Assembly (NCBI GenBank): GCA_009733775.1
Contig: WOGZ01000249.1
Span: 1-49,865, forward strand
Length of the DNA stretch: 49,865 nt
Origin: Alectoria sarmentosa
Taxonomy: Eukaryota > Ascomycota > Lecanoromycetes > Lecanorales > Parmeliaceae
Direction of reading: 5' to 3'
The position numbers were made by a program, and so were the translations under genes. Shown in pieces: positions 12,585 to 23,979 of this stretch (its first letter is position 1; each line of letters opens with the position of its first letter). The notes beneath the pieces were generated by a model. That model had not been told where the DNA came from and did no database searches. It saw only the letters and a list, made by a program, of their open reading frames with translations.

Positions 12585-13720
12585 AAAACGAGAAGAAGAC
12601 ACCTTTGGATGCCCGCTGTCTGGTGCTAGGTCGATGTTGCATTGCCACCGTGGAATGACCCAAAAGTCTGTAACCTGCCACCATTCAAATCCTCTGATCA
12701 GCAATACTCAACTTGATCCGCGTTGTTTGGCTGTAGGTCAATGTTGATGCCTTGCACCGATGAGGATGTCCAAAGTCTGCCACCTGCCACCACTTCAAGT
12801 CCCTCTGATCAGCAAGATTCAACTTGATGCCCGCTGCCTGGTGGTAGGTCGATGTTGCTTTGCCACCGTGGGTTGGCCCAATAGTCTGTGACCTGCCATC
12901 ACTCAAATCACTCTGATCAGCAAGACTCAACTTGATCCGCCCTGTTTGGTGATAGGTCAATGTTGATGCCTTGCACCGGTGGCGGTGTTCAAAGTCTGCG
13001 ACCTGCGACCACTCCAAGTTACTCTTTGATCAGCAAGATTGAAAAGAAGAGGAAGACACCTCCTGATGCACGCTATTTAGTGGTAGGACGATGTTGATGC
13101 CTTGCACCGGTGGGATGTCCAAAGTCTGCCACCTGCCACCACTCATGTCCCTCTCTGATCAGCAGTGATTCAGAAGGAGAGGAAGACATCTCATGATGCA
13201 CGCTATCTACTGGTAGGACGATGTTGATGCCTTGCACCGGTGGGGATGGTCCAAACTCTGCGATCTACTATCACCCCAAGTCCCTCTCTGATCAGCAGTG
13301 ATTCAGAAGGAGAGAAAGACATCTCATGATGCACGCTATCTACTGGTAGGACGATGTTGATGCCTTGCACCGGTGGGGATGGTCCAAACTCTGCGATCTA
13401 CTATCACCCCAAGTCCCTCTCTGATCAGCAGTGATTCAGAAGGAGAGAAAGACATCTCATGATGCACGCTATCTACTGGTAGGACGATGTTGATGCCTTG
13501 CACCGGTGGGGATGGTCCAAACTCTGCGATCTACTATCACCCCAAGTCCCTCTCTGATCAGCAGTGATTCAGAAGGAGAGAAAGACATCTCATGATGCGC
13601 GCTGGCTGCTGGTAGGACGATGTTGCGTTGCCACCGTGGGATGGCCCAAGAGTCTGTGACCTGCCACCACTCAAGTCCTCTGATCAGCAACTTGAAGTGA
13701 GATCGTGATGCAGTATGTTT
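12585..13720. repeat. Nine-unit satellite with two unit types
   Basis: The core (G/A)ATGTTG starts units at 12633, 12740, 12851, 12959, 13090, 13220, 13353, 13486 and 13619. Spacing is 107-111 bp in the first three intervals and 130-133 bp afterwards. The longer units carry an extra A/G-rich segment near GAAGGAGAG(A/G)AAGACA. Two core variants occur: A (GATGTTGC(A/T)TTGCCACCGTG) and B (ATGTTGATGCCTTGCACCG). The order is A-B-A-B-B-B-B-B-A. Units from about 13220 to 13618 are nearly identical, and all units share TCTGATCAGCA. Frames open across it (12685-13017 and 13469-13744, minus) are internally repetitive and probably not genes. Confidence 0.93.
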
Positions 13721-14399
13721 GAAGCACTCAATCAGCTGTGACATTTCTCATCACACACCTTTGATGACCATTGCCCGGTAAGATGGATCGGCCACCGTCA
13801 ACGCAGCCAACTTCGATCGAGTCACATCCACGTCAATGTCTCGGTCATCTCAGTGTAGGAGCCAGATTGTGTCACGTTCTCATCTATGCTCTACGTGCCA
13901 CTGAGAAAGTATGCGTGCACCATGTACCCCGTCCAACCTCGCCACATGCCAGCCGTAACCGTGCCTGCGACCATGCCGACCGACTGCAAGGTCACTTACA
14001 ACGTTCAAAATGCTATCATTCGATAGCTACAAGCTTCTACATCAAATGTATCGACTCGGAATATACTCTACGTACCAAAATGTAGGGTATCGTCAAACGC
14101 AGGCCCTCACCCACCAGTCCCCTTCCCACCCCATCCATCACAACCACGCATCGGAAAGACATTCTGATGGCGGCAATCGACTCGAACTGCCTTGCTTGAC
14201 ACTTTTCAGTCACCGCAGACCTGCTGTCGGCTCTCCCCATCACTCTTCACTGTCTCTGTCATCCACATCTACCGTACGCATCTCTACCCTCTACATCCAC
14301 AGCGACGACAACGCCACTTGACATCTTCAAATTGGTATCATTCTGCTCGTACAGTCTACACTATTACAACGCAATTGTCACTGTACCTTTTCTGTAGTT
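13721..14399. other. Unique stretch between satellite and second C-rich repeat
   Basis: Only short overlapping frames of 65-105 codons on both strands, none recognisable. Pyrimidine-rich sequence precedes the repeat at 14400. Confidence 0.5.
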
Positions 14400-14481
14400 A
14401 CCACCCACCCACCCGCCCCCCCAGCCTCCAGCCCCACCTCCCACCCACCTAGGGGTAATTTTGCACCCCTCCGGGCGCAAT
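14400..14481. repeat. C-rich 82 bp direct repeat, copy 2
   Basis: Identical to positions 1-82 and in the same orientation, about 14.4 kb apart. Downstream sequence diverges except for short matches (TATG; CACGCTAACTCC). Confidence 0.9.
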
Positions 14482-16860
14482 TTATGAAAAACAGAGGCAC
14501 GCTAACTCCAATATCCGGCGCTTGTCAAAGTATACCAAAAGAAGGAGGTATGATCCTTCCCGGGGTTGACTTTTGTGTGTGGGTGATTTTTAACTGGGAA
14601 GGCACCTTCCAAACGAGTAGCCGCACAATTGCATTTCCGAGAGCAATCGCCGTGGGTGATTACCCAACAGGAGAAGGCATTCTACATCCTTTGATTCGGT
14701 AAGGATGAGATGGTTTTTGATTGCGTCAATGAAGCTACTCGATTCGGTACGGATAGAATGACCTTTGGATCTGTCACCTGTTTCTTGGTTGTCTTGGGCT
14801 AGAGTAGGATAGAGTACCTGAAGAAGCAAGAGTCGCTGGGTATAGAAGGCATCTGTCACCTGTTTCTTGGTTGTCTTGGGCTGGAGTACCCGAAGAACCG
14901 AGGTCGCTTCCACGTCAGACGAATCAGCTTTCCCCCGTTTGACTGACATTGTACTCGTTGGAAAGAGTAAGACCCTCATCATCAGACCATTCAGTCCCTC
15001 AGACGCCATGCTTATGGTCTACAGGAGATTGGAGGAAGACATCGAAAGCCTGCTCAGCTCATAGAAGGGTAGGACAAGTAGAATCAAGCCACCAGGAGAC
15101 AGGCAGCTCGGTTTGAAGCATGGTCGCAAATAGACTACCAGCCAGTAGTCAGTAACTGAATGACGCGTGGGGGCAAAGGCGTCAAGGTACGGATAGAAGA
15201 AAGAAGCCGTTCATCCAGTTCTTGCCGGTTCCACAGTCAGCGAGTCAACTTTCCGCTGGTTGCCGTGAGAATGCGTCCGGTATGGGTATATTCGAATGGA
15301 TGTTGCCATCTGACATGGGAGTGGGTTCACGGATGGACTTTGCGCGAGGTCGAGGAATTGAAGTCTGCTACATGGTCAGAGCCTGGGCTCTACGTATCCG
15401 TCTGACGGAGTTCAAACGTCGACGTAACGGACGAAGCAAAGGTCCTCCTCCACAGCCAAGCCCAAGTATGCTATAATCCTATAGTCGGAAGGGTATACTG
15501 CGGATGAGCATCGTGGTGGTGAACTATTGGGCATGGGAAGGATTGAATAGAAGAGAGGTGGTATCCATAGAACGACTACATGCTTAGTGTCCCAGCGAAA
15601 CATTGCGACGTACTCACTCCTCTTGCCGATGGTCTCATGCTCCCACCCCTTCCTTTGCCATACTCTGCGAGCTGTGGAGCGGTCATGTTTACTTGGTCGG
15701 GTATGCGTATGTTTTAGTCCCGAAATCTGGAAGCGCATTGCCAGAATTTGACCAAGTTCAAAAGCGGCAACTTTACCGAGTGATCACTCTCCACTTTCGC
15801 ATCACCGAACAAATCAGAGTTGTTCAGGGCTGTTCACATGCTGTATTATACAATTCAGAAACTATTTTCACTCTCCATACTTTCCTGTGCTGACACAGTC
15901 TCTATCTTTGAATGCCGGCAGTGCAAGGAGCGACAAATTTGCAAGGGCTCCAGAGCAGACGATTGCAACAATGGCTTCATGGTCGATAAAGACAGTCGGG
16001 TCTTCCAATTGTTATGGTAAGCTTGCTTTGTTTCATGTGTCACGAGGCCAGTACTAAACATTCGTGCTGCAGTAGTCAACCCCAACCGTCACTCACGCTC
16101 CCTTTCCCCATTTCTTCCTCATCCTGCTCCTCTTCCTCTTTGTGCGCCTACATAATATACCAAGCCGCCGAAGACACTCAGAGGACTCAGAGAGGACCAA
16201 TTGTATATCCCGCTCATGAAACCGAAAGGAAATACTACAACAGGGCAATACTGTACTGTAGGCTTAGGAGCTAATTGAAGGAAGTCTGGCTTGGATTGAC
16301 AAGTCTCACGCTGGACTCGTCTCATGGATTCGCCCCATTCCCGGCACTCGTGGAAGTTTGGTTATTGTATGGAATACTTGCGTGTAAAGCGGACTTTTAG
16401 ACGCAAGACTTTAAGGATACGTCTTGAATGGGATGTCAATCATTTGGAATTGTTCATCTGTCAATGCCGTGCATCCATAAATCCCAAACACTGTCGATTC
16501 GGTCCACCAGGCGTTCCCATGTCGTCTCAGTGTGGGGTCAGTCACATGTCTCTCATTATCAATGTCCCACTCCCATCGCGCATCAACTGATGCAACTCCA
16601 AACCGGTGCACCTTGACGAGCAGTAACAGTCATCTCCTTGTCTCCGATTGGGAACATGATGCCTGTTATTAGACAAAGAGATGTCGCTTTCAAGGCCATT
16701 GAACTACGAGATTTGATTTAATTGCCAGGGCCAGGGGTGAAAAGAGACCCGCAATGTATTATTTTTCATGAGGGATACGACAAAGAAATACTAATTTCTA
16801 CCCATTGAGCATTTCAGTAGGCAAAGATTCGAAGCAACAGTGGCAGATGTTGGAGATGAT
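14482..16860. other. Gene-poor stretch with a diverged 82 bp duplication
   Basis: ATCTGTCACCTGTTTCTTGG, followed by TTGTCTTGGGCT(A/G)GAGTACC, occurs at 14769 and again 82 bp later at 14851, with differences in the rest of the unit. A second short pair, GATTCGGTA(A/C)GGAT, lies near 14693 and 14741. The longest frame (14590-15009, minus, 139 codons) reads through this duplication and matches nothing I recognise. Confidence 0.5.
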
Positions 16861-16865
16861 CGCCG

Positions 16866-16920
16866 CAGCATTCGGAAAGACGACAGCATTTGGAAAAGAC
16901 GACAGCATTCGGAAAGGACC
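16866..16920. repeat. Three-copy 18-19 bp minisatellite abutting the P450 stop
   Basis: Three units of CAGCATT(C/T)GGAAA(A)GACGA end directly beside the P450 stop codon at 16922, so the repeat would lie in its 3' untranslated region. Confidence 0.8.
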
Positions 16921-16921
16921 G

Positions 16922-18502
16922 TCACTCCAACAGCGTCACCTTTAGAGTGATCCCATCCTTTGGCCTCAGAGTAATCCTCCACATTTTCGAATTCTCCGGA
17001 TCATCCACCGAGTCATCAATGTCAAATCTATACATGCTCAACAAACAACACAGTAGCGTCTTCATTTCCGTCTCGGCAAACTTCTTCCCTATGCATCCCC
17101 TCGGACCATGAAGAAACGTCATGTACGCGTTTGCCGTGTAGGTCTCGGGTAAATGGTCCCATCTGTCCGGATCGAAGACATCCGCCGTATCCCCCCAGAA
17201 CTCTGATACTCGATTGATGGTATTGGCAAACATGCAGACCATGGTTCCAGCGGGTATACGGTAACCGCATAGTTGCTCCTCGGCAAGGTTCTGTCGCACG
17301 GCCAAAGGAACAGGTGGGATGTATCGAAGACTCTCACGGCAGACGTTGTTGAGGTATGGTAGACGATCCTCGTCAATCCCTGAAAGCTCATCTTCACGGT
17401 CATGGGAGAAGAGGAAAGGCATGTAATATTGGATTTCCCTCCGTAGCTTTTCTTGCGTGGAAGGATATTTCGCCAGCAAATGCAGGGTCCAGGCAACTCC
17501 AGCCGCAGTAGTGTCGTGGCCGGCACCGAGGAAGGTTAAGAGATTATCTCTCATGACTTGGAAAGTCATTCTACCGTTTCCTGCATTCTCACGCATCATC
17601 AAGGCGAGAATGTCTTTTTCGCTGGACGAATTGGAATGTTTGGACTTGTCATGGATGATCTCGGACGCAATGTTGACAACCGTTTGAGCGGCTGCTACAT
17701 TTTCATGTTTCGTTTTCATCGGCAAGTACTTTGCCAACGTCGTTTGACCTGCAAGTCCATGGTACAGTCGGTCCCAGTTCTCAAACCGGAAGAATCGTTC
17801 GTACGCCAGTTTCATTGGCGACTCGGGGTGGTTCAACGTATCCAGTCTCACTCCGAACCCGGCTTCTCCGATGATATCAAGAGTTGTAGAATTCAACCAT
17901 TGAAGAACCTCGATTGAGGTGTTGCCCTTTCCCAACTCTGATCGCCAAAGCTTGGACAATAGTAGTGCTTTACGCCAAAAGATTGGTGAAAGTGCCTTGA
18001 TCGAGGAGATGGAGAACGCGGGGGCAAGCGCTTTTCGTTGCTGAGCGTGGTCATCTCCTTCAGCCAGGAGGATTCCATCACCTAGGAAAGGGAACAATAT
18101 TTTTCTCTGTGATGGTGTTTTCTGCCATCTATACGGTTGTCTGATTGTAATTTGTTTCAGGGCTTCGTCATCCGAGATGGAGACTCTAGTCATGAAGAGC
18201 ACAAAATATCGTATAATTGGGCCATGCTGTTTGTGCCAACGTCTCTGAGGGACGCCGACTTCTTCCGTAATAATGGCCAGTGTCTGACCCCAAAGCGGAA
18301 ACCCGGGGACTGTCGGCACATATCGAAGTGGCGAGATGTAGAATGGATATATCCAAGATTCATAGATGATGTAGTAGGATGGTACGAGGGAGAATGTGTA
18401 TATCCATGCGGTGAGGCGTGTGAGAGATGAAAGTCCTGCAATGAGAAATGCAATGACGAACGTGAGAAACAGCAGAGATGAAAGTCCCAACCTGTACTCC
18501 AT
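16922..18502 (-). CDS. Cytochrome P450 monooxygenase, intronless, 526 aa
   Basis: Predicted haem-thiolate monooxygenase that inserts oxygen into a hydrophobic substrate using electrons from cytochrome P450 reductase, probably on the ER. Two hydrophobic segments (about residues 8-26 and 30-48) fit an N-terminal membrane anchor, followed by a proline-rich hinge near YVPTVPGFPLWG. HAQQRK (152-157) occupies the C-helix. The I-helix motif GAGHDTT is at 326-332, ExxR is ESLR at 390-393, DPDRW is near 444-448, and the haem loop FLHGPRGC ends with the ligand Cys470. All core motifs are intact and the length is normal. The HxxQRK...PAF pattern recalls the CYP4-like clade, many of which oxidise fatty acids, but I cannot assign a family or substrate. 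It is divergent from the elongase across 1.8 kb. The start is the only ATG before the anchor. Confidence 0.96.
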   Translation of the reverse strand: MEYRLGLSSLLFLTFVIAFLIAGLSSLTRLTAWIYTFSLVPSYYIIYESWIYPFYISPLRYVPTVPGFPLWGQTLAIITEEVGVPQRRWHKQHGPIIRYFVLFMTRVSISDDEALKQITIRQPYRWQKTPSQRKILFPFLGDGILLAEGDDHAQQRKALAPAFSISSIKALSPIFWRKALLLSKLWRSELGKGNTSIEVLQWLNSTTLDIIGEAGFGVRLDTLNHPESPMKLAYERFFRFENWDRLYHGLAGQTTLAKYLPMKTKHENVAAAQTVVNIASEIIHDKSKHSNSSSEKDILALMMRENAGNGRMTFQVMRDNLLTFLGAGHDTTAAGVAWTLHLLAKYPSTQEKLRREIQYYMPFLFSHDREDELSGIDEDRLPYLNNVCRESLRYIPPVPLAVRQNLAEEQLCGYRIPAGTMVCMFANTINRVSEFWGDTADVFDPDRWDHLPETYTANAYMTFLHGPRGCIGKKFAETEMKTLLCCLLSMYRFDIDDSVDDPENSKMWRITLRPKDGITLKVTLLE

Positions 18503-20288
18503 GCTGATAACGATTCGTTTGCATTCGACTCAAGATGGTAGCTCTGTTGAATCAATTGTCTCAATCCTTTGAATTCTGTTGAGCTAAGATCTCACTTCTC
18601 TCCGTTGCAAATGTGACCGCAATCAAAGCACAGGGCAGAAAGATGTATCTGCTGACTGGGACTTTTTGAAATGGCCATTTAGGTTGGAACAATATACATC
18701 GACTTTGCTAGTGCGCGAGGTTCCCGTGATGTAGCCGGGCAGGGTTGGAATTCGGGAGCATTCCAAGACCGGATATGGACATTGGAAGTTGGTCTTCAGT
18801 AGAAGTAGAGCTCGGACTTGGCTTTCTCGACAAGATACACGTCATCATATTGATGAAGCTTGACCTGAAGAACGCCACATCTCGAACAAGCCCACCAGTA
18901 TGCTTACTTGAAGGAAATGTGGACTCCACAGGGCACGAGCGGAACATAGCAAACATAGTCTGAGAACGGCATGAGAGAGGCTTATGCGATCGGGCGCTGA
19001 ATGTCAATTGAATCCTCTAGTGTATGTCAATGCGTGGGTTAATGTATACCCGTTCAGAGCTACCATGAAGCCTCCTCTGAAGGCTCGCTGCCAGTATCCT
19101 TTCGGGTAATTACAAATAGGAGCCATGAACTCTGTTTAATGGCAATCGTAATTCAACTCCCGCCTCAGCTCTGGTAATTCAGTCCCTGTTTCTGCAGCCA
19201 TGGTTTGAACGAAAGACCAATCAGACTAGCAATACTGAACAAACAACGAAACTTGTCTGACTTTAAACGCAAGTCATAGGAGCCTGGCGCGAGTCTCTGT
19301 TTGATGAACGGAAGAACATGAATGGTAGTTTGAATATTCTAACCGGTGAGATACAATCAGGTTGCCCGGAGGTATATGGCAACTAGCACCACTCTACTCT
19401 AGCACTCCAGACTTGGCCATTTGCGATTGCGATCAGGGTTACGAAGAGCACCTAGGGAATTCGCTTCCACGCAGCTAGCCTATCCTGTGTGCGACCGACC
19501 CTCGGACCTTGGATATGCGCCATGGCTATTATATGAGGTAGTGGGAGCGGGGAAAAACGGCAGACCGCCCACGTGGATCTGGCAGGGTCGTACGCTAAAA
19601 AGTGCCGTGGACCCTGATACAAAGGAGCCTCAATCCACGCTTTGACCCTGACTAAGACAAATACGGAGGTAGATGGTCTTGATGCCGATATCGAATTTCA
19701 AGCGCAATAGCATCTCATGGGAGAAAAGGAGAATTGAATCGTCTTCAGATCGTCATGTGGCGCTACTTGGTGTCAAACTTTGTATATTATTCGCCGAAAG
19801 ACAGCCACACGTTTGTGTTCGACATCAATCCAAAGGAGCAGGAAATGTCATTGCAAGGGAGAAGCCAGCCAGCGGTACCAGTCAACAGTCTCAGCTCGGA
19901 AATACCCACATGAAGCGGCCCCTGACGGCCAAACGCCTCAAGTCACGAGTGGGAACTTACACTTGTTCCATGTATGGCAAGATCAAGTCATAATGGTAGG
20001 CGTACACTGGTGATAGCCCGTGCACTCAATCTTATGCATTTCCTGCCGCCTTACTGAACCAGCATCTCGATATGGATTGGACAAAATCTGCCCATGCTTC
20101 AGAGACGCGTGAACGAAGTTGATCGACCGTGTTAGGTATCGATACAACTTTCTACTCCAAAGAGGATAAAAGGTCACCAGAAGACAGAGCACATGCATTA
20201 ATTTGCATCGCTTGGACTCGGAATCATTCCAGCGTCTTCATATCTACCATACTATCATACACATAGATACCATCCCAGCACGACCATC
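18503..20288. promoter_or_regulatory. Divergent intergenic region between P450 and elongase
   Basis: No recognisable gene in 1.8 kb. It must contain the promoters of both flanking genes. A perfect palindromic E-box, CACGTG, lies at 19570-19575, a site type bound by fungal bHLH factors. Whether it is used is unknown. Short frames (18745-18963, 19673-19993) look like chance. Confidence 0.4.
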
Positions 20289-21418
20289 ATGACTGGACCA
20301 AGCACTTCCTACCCTCCCAACTGGCCGCTATCCCCAACTACCCTCTCGAAATCACCATGGGAGCTCTTCTCCCGCATGTGGATAGCCACCATGGGGTACC
20401 CTCCAACCGACTTTCGCTTCATCCCCGGCACGACGCCCATGTCGACCGCAAAAGAAACCGCAGTCGCCATCACATTATACTACATGCTGATTTTCTATGG
20501 ACGAAAGACGATGAAGGACCGTCCAGCTTTTGAACTGGCACGCCCATTCCTATTGCATAATCTCTTCTTGTCGGTGCTGAGTGGGTTTCTCCTTTTGCTG
20601 TTTGTGGAGGAGCTTGGACCAGGGTTGTGGAAGCATGGGACATGGTACAGTATCTGCGGAGATGGAGGATGGACGGATAGGCTGGTAGTGTTGTATTATG
20701 TATGTCATTCTCTCCGACACTGCGCCGTTCCATTCCGATTACCAAAAAGTCAATGACAACGAACCTCCCAGGTCAACTACTTAACCAAATATTTTGAACT
20801 CATCGACACCTTATTCCTAGTTTTAAAAAAGAAACCCATGAGTAAGTCCAAATCCCTTTGAGAATTATCGCATAGATGAACTTTTATTCATTGACTCCCA
20901 GCATTCCTCCATTGCTACCACCACGGCGCTACAGCCCTCCTCTGCTACACGCAACTCAACGGCCAAAGCTCCATCTCCTGGGTCCCAATCACCCTCAACC
21001 TCACCGTCCACGTCCTCATGTACTGGTACTACTTTCAAAGCTCGCGCGGGATTCGCGTCTGGTGGAAAGAATGGATCACACGATTGCAGATTCTTCAGTT
21101 CCTCATCGATCTTGGTATTATCTCCCTCCCTCCCTCTTGAACTTATCCATACAACTACCTACTAACACTTGGATAGCATTCATCTACTTCGCTTCTTACA
21201 ACATAGTCGCCAATCTCTACGCACCCTGGCTGCCACACGTGGGCACCTGCTCCGCAAGCGGCTTCGCAGCGTCAATGGGCTGCGTTATTCTAACGTCCTA
21301 TCTTGTACTCTTTGTCTCGTTTTATCTCATCACGTACCGCGGCTCTGGCAAATTGAAAAAGACGAGCGGGGCGGAAAAGGTTATGATGGATGTGAAGAAG
21401 CAATTTGTACAGATCTAA
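20289..21418 (+). CDS. ELO-family fatty acid elongase (GNS1/SUR4), 4 exons, 311 aa
   Basis: Predicted 3-ketoacyl-CoA synthase of the ER fatty-acid elongation cycle, condensing malonyl-CoA with a long-chain acyl-CoA. My model has exons 20289-20699, 20772-20841, 20902-21114 and 21177-21418, with GT-AG introns of 72, 60 and 62 bp. The third has a textbook branch site (TACTAACA). The frame is kept throughout and gives 311 residues, the usual size. The diagnostic NYLTKYFELIDTLFLVLKKK is at 139-158 and the catalytic histidine box HCYHH at 164-168, followed by several hydrophobic helices. Exon 2 carries most of the signature. The C-terminus is lysine-rich but is not a clear KKxx signal. It is divergent from the P450 and convergent with the thioesterase-like gene. 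Chain-length specificity cannot be read. The family is certain and the exon ends are likely. Confidence 0.96.
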
Positions 21419-21880
21419 AACTGGCGGGAATAAGTGTACGTTGGCTGTAGCAGTTTTAAGGCGCTTGTACACGGCAGCGTTTTTTGAGGCGCTTGTATGT
21501 TATTGCATATTGTAGGTTGATTGAACAGGCGTGGCTATAATACAGGGAGGGGTGCGATAGGATTGTAAATAGGGAGTTTTTGACAACCTGGCTTGAGATG
21601 GCATGGAGGAAATTGAGGAATGATTTGCATTGTGCGATTGTTAAACTCGAAGAAGATTTAATTATTCTGTAGCTGAAATAATTGAAGTGTCCGCTGAGAA
21701 ACAAATATGTTTGTATCGCCGAAAGAATGAACATATTTGTTCTGCCAAGAGAGTTACGCGAGTCGATAAGATATGGAACGGGTCTCAAAGAGGTCTGCAC
21801 TGTTGAATCCATCAATGAACAGTTCAAAGTATTAAACAACCTAGTCATATGCGTTCCGCTTAATATACAAGCTTCCATAA
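21419..21880. other. Convergent intergenic region
   Basis: 462 bp between the stop codons of the elongase (+) and the thioesterase-like gene (-). It must hold both 3' ends. Open frames here are chance, and I see no separate gene. Confidence 0.6.
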
Positions 21881-22955
21881 TTATAAATCAAAATGCCTCC
21901 CGAGGACAACTACATCCGCGAGAAAATCATGCATCAGGTCGTCTAGATCCCCAACATTCACCACCCCCATGCCTCGCTGCCTCTCACTCTCAATCTTCTC
22001 CGCCGTCCACCCTCCCGTCTGCGATTCCTTCCCCTGCCTCCCCATCCATTCGTCTCCTTCCAGAAATTCAGATCTTTGCACGGTCGGGGTGGTTGGTTCG
22101 AAATGAAACTTGTGCAGTCCTCCGTCTTTCAGTTGCGGCACTCGTCCCAATGTTGTATGGTGACGAACGGCGGCCGGACGAATTGGTCTCGCAATTACCT
22201 CACGCGGCAGTAGACCCGAAGCATGGAGCATAACCTCGGGCGGTATAGTGCGACGGCCGGATTTGAAAACGCATTTGCTAATGGCGGTGGCGCAGACGAT
22301 GCTTTCGTTTTGTGCGTCTTTCCGGATGAAGTGGGTGATGGTGTACAGCCATTTGGTTTCCCAGGTCAAGACTCGAGTCCACATCTCGTAGCGCTCGTAT
22401 GGGCGGATCTCACGTCTGAAGGAACATTTGACGGCGCCTAGCTTTATTGTGAAGCTGCCTTGTCGGACATTGAGAACGCCGTTGCCGTGTTTGTGACGAG
22501 CTTGGTCTATGCCAACGGAGAAGAGGGTGCATAATAGATGCGTTCGGGCGATGTCGAGGTCAGAATAGTACGTGCTGTTGGATTCCTTCGAATAAGTATA
22601 AGCGGAGGAACTGTCCATGTAGATGAAGATCTCTTACTGTGCAAGTTGAAATCCATTTCGCTGAGGGAACAATGGGAGGAGGTGATGAGCGGTTGAAAAA
22701 TGGAGCTTGGAGTCGGGCCATGTTCAGCACGCTGCGAGGGATGAACAAATCGTAGTGCATTGAACAACCGAAGCTGTGGCATGACGTTAGCAAGAGTGAC
22801 GACAAGTTGTAGGCGAGACTTGCATGCCAGACAAGAGGAAAGGTTTTGATGTCGGTAGCAATCAAGACCAAAACCGTGAGCTTCCATGCCAAATGTGTGT
22901 GTAGAAAGTCGAGTAGGAGAACGGTAATGAGGGAAGGGAAGAAATGATAACCCAT
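21881..22955 (-). CDS. THEM6/4HBT_2-like thioesterase-superfamily protein, possible frameshift
   Basis: Resembles the fungal thioesterase-like proteins related to THEM6 (hotdog fold, acyl-thioester hydrolase relatives). Substrate is unknown. Exon 1 (22824-22955) encodes an N-terminal hydrophobic segment ending in FPLVWH. A 50 bp GC-AG intron (22774-22823, donor GCAAGT, branch GCTAACG) follows. Exon 2 (22638-22773) encodes LRLFNALRF to EMDFNLH. The last exon, beginning about 22585, encodes ESNSTYYSDLDIARTHLL, the conserved centre, then CSFRREIRPYERYEMWTRVL and TIPPEVMLHASGLLP. The second intron has a good donor (GTAAGA at 22637). However, no AG acceptor before the conserved block (27, 52 or 63 nt in) restores the frame, which is off by one base. 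The gene may be frameshifted, spliced unusually, or affected by a sequence error. The last exon alone stays open for more than 230 residues. Confidence 0.82.
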
Positions 22956-23979
22956 ACCGAGGTGATAGTACTTTGGCTCGTCAAAGGGGAATACTGGCTA
23001 CCTGGACAAAGAAGAAGGGTGAATATATTGGATGAAGAACAAGACTCGCATTGACGTCACAACGCTGTACCATCTTGAACAGCTGACTGGAGATATAGTG
23101 CCAGGATAGACATTCCATGACAGACAGTAGAGGAGTAGTCACAAACAAGGAATCGTAAGGCTGTATGCAAGAGCAAAGATGAGCGATGAGCGCCAAGATG
23201 GAGATGGAAAGTGGACCAGTGAGATGGTCGGCAATGCTAGATATGCATCTCGGGTAATACATCATGTCGGCTGAACTTAAATTGCCATGACCCTCTCCCT
23301 TACTCCCTTGCGCCCGCCATGACCCGACGGGCCCTGGAACTTTAAATTTGTCCGGGGTTCCCCTCAAACAATTCTCCGGGATGCATCAAGTTGACTTTGG
23401 CCTTGCTCAAATCAACAAGATCGGCTTGCTCTCGCAATCAATCTTACCACATTACGTGTGACGACTACTGGACTTTGCGCATCTCGCCCTGTCTAACCTA
23501 CTTTGCTTGTATATTTTCATCCTCAATTCGGCAAGGAACTCGGTCTTACTCCACTTTGAATTGAGACTCTTCATCACGGGGCGTCAATCAGGGTCTTGGA
23601 CCCCGAATCTAAGAATATGGATTGGGGAATGACAAGACCTGCGTCTGATCAAGCCTCTTCATTTACTCATTATCTCTTAGTACACTCAGTGCACAGACAT
23701 CCAGCATGTTTGATACGTCACCTCCAGGGTCAAGACAGCTTTTCAGCTGGGCTGAACTGCACCCTTGCAGGCGTGTCCATCAAACATCCCCTCTCCTTTT
23801 CTTTTTTCACTCAAGCCGTCGCCTCTTCGCTCCAAGGAACGGTGCTTACAACACCCGTCAATGGCTTCATCTTGTACCAGCGTCGGGAATGAAACTCGAC
23901 ATCAGGAACCAAAACTCCATTCTACGCACATGTAGATCGACGACACCATCAGCATCACAAACGCAGTCCTCGTCTCACC
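22956..23979. promoter_or_regulatory. Divergent intergenic region, thioesterase-like gene and MFS
   Basis: About 1 kb between two divergent starts, so it probably contains both promoters. Frames at 22981-23367 (-) and 23596-23892 (+) are not recognisable and I treat them as chance. No matching operator pair is evident by eye. Confidence 0.4.

Noticed and set aside
12177..12629. 150-codon plus frame beginning MPPDPIPNPTVDY
   Set aside because: It runs into the satellite array, matches no family, and shows no supporting introns or clear end of its own.
12685..13017. 110-codon minus frame
   Set aside because: It lies wholly within the satellite and is internally repetitive because the DNA is.
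22981..23367. 128-codon minus frame upstream of the thioesterase-like gene
   Set aside because: No recognisable domain. It lies in the divergent promoter region and has no homology-like features.
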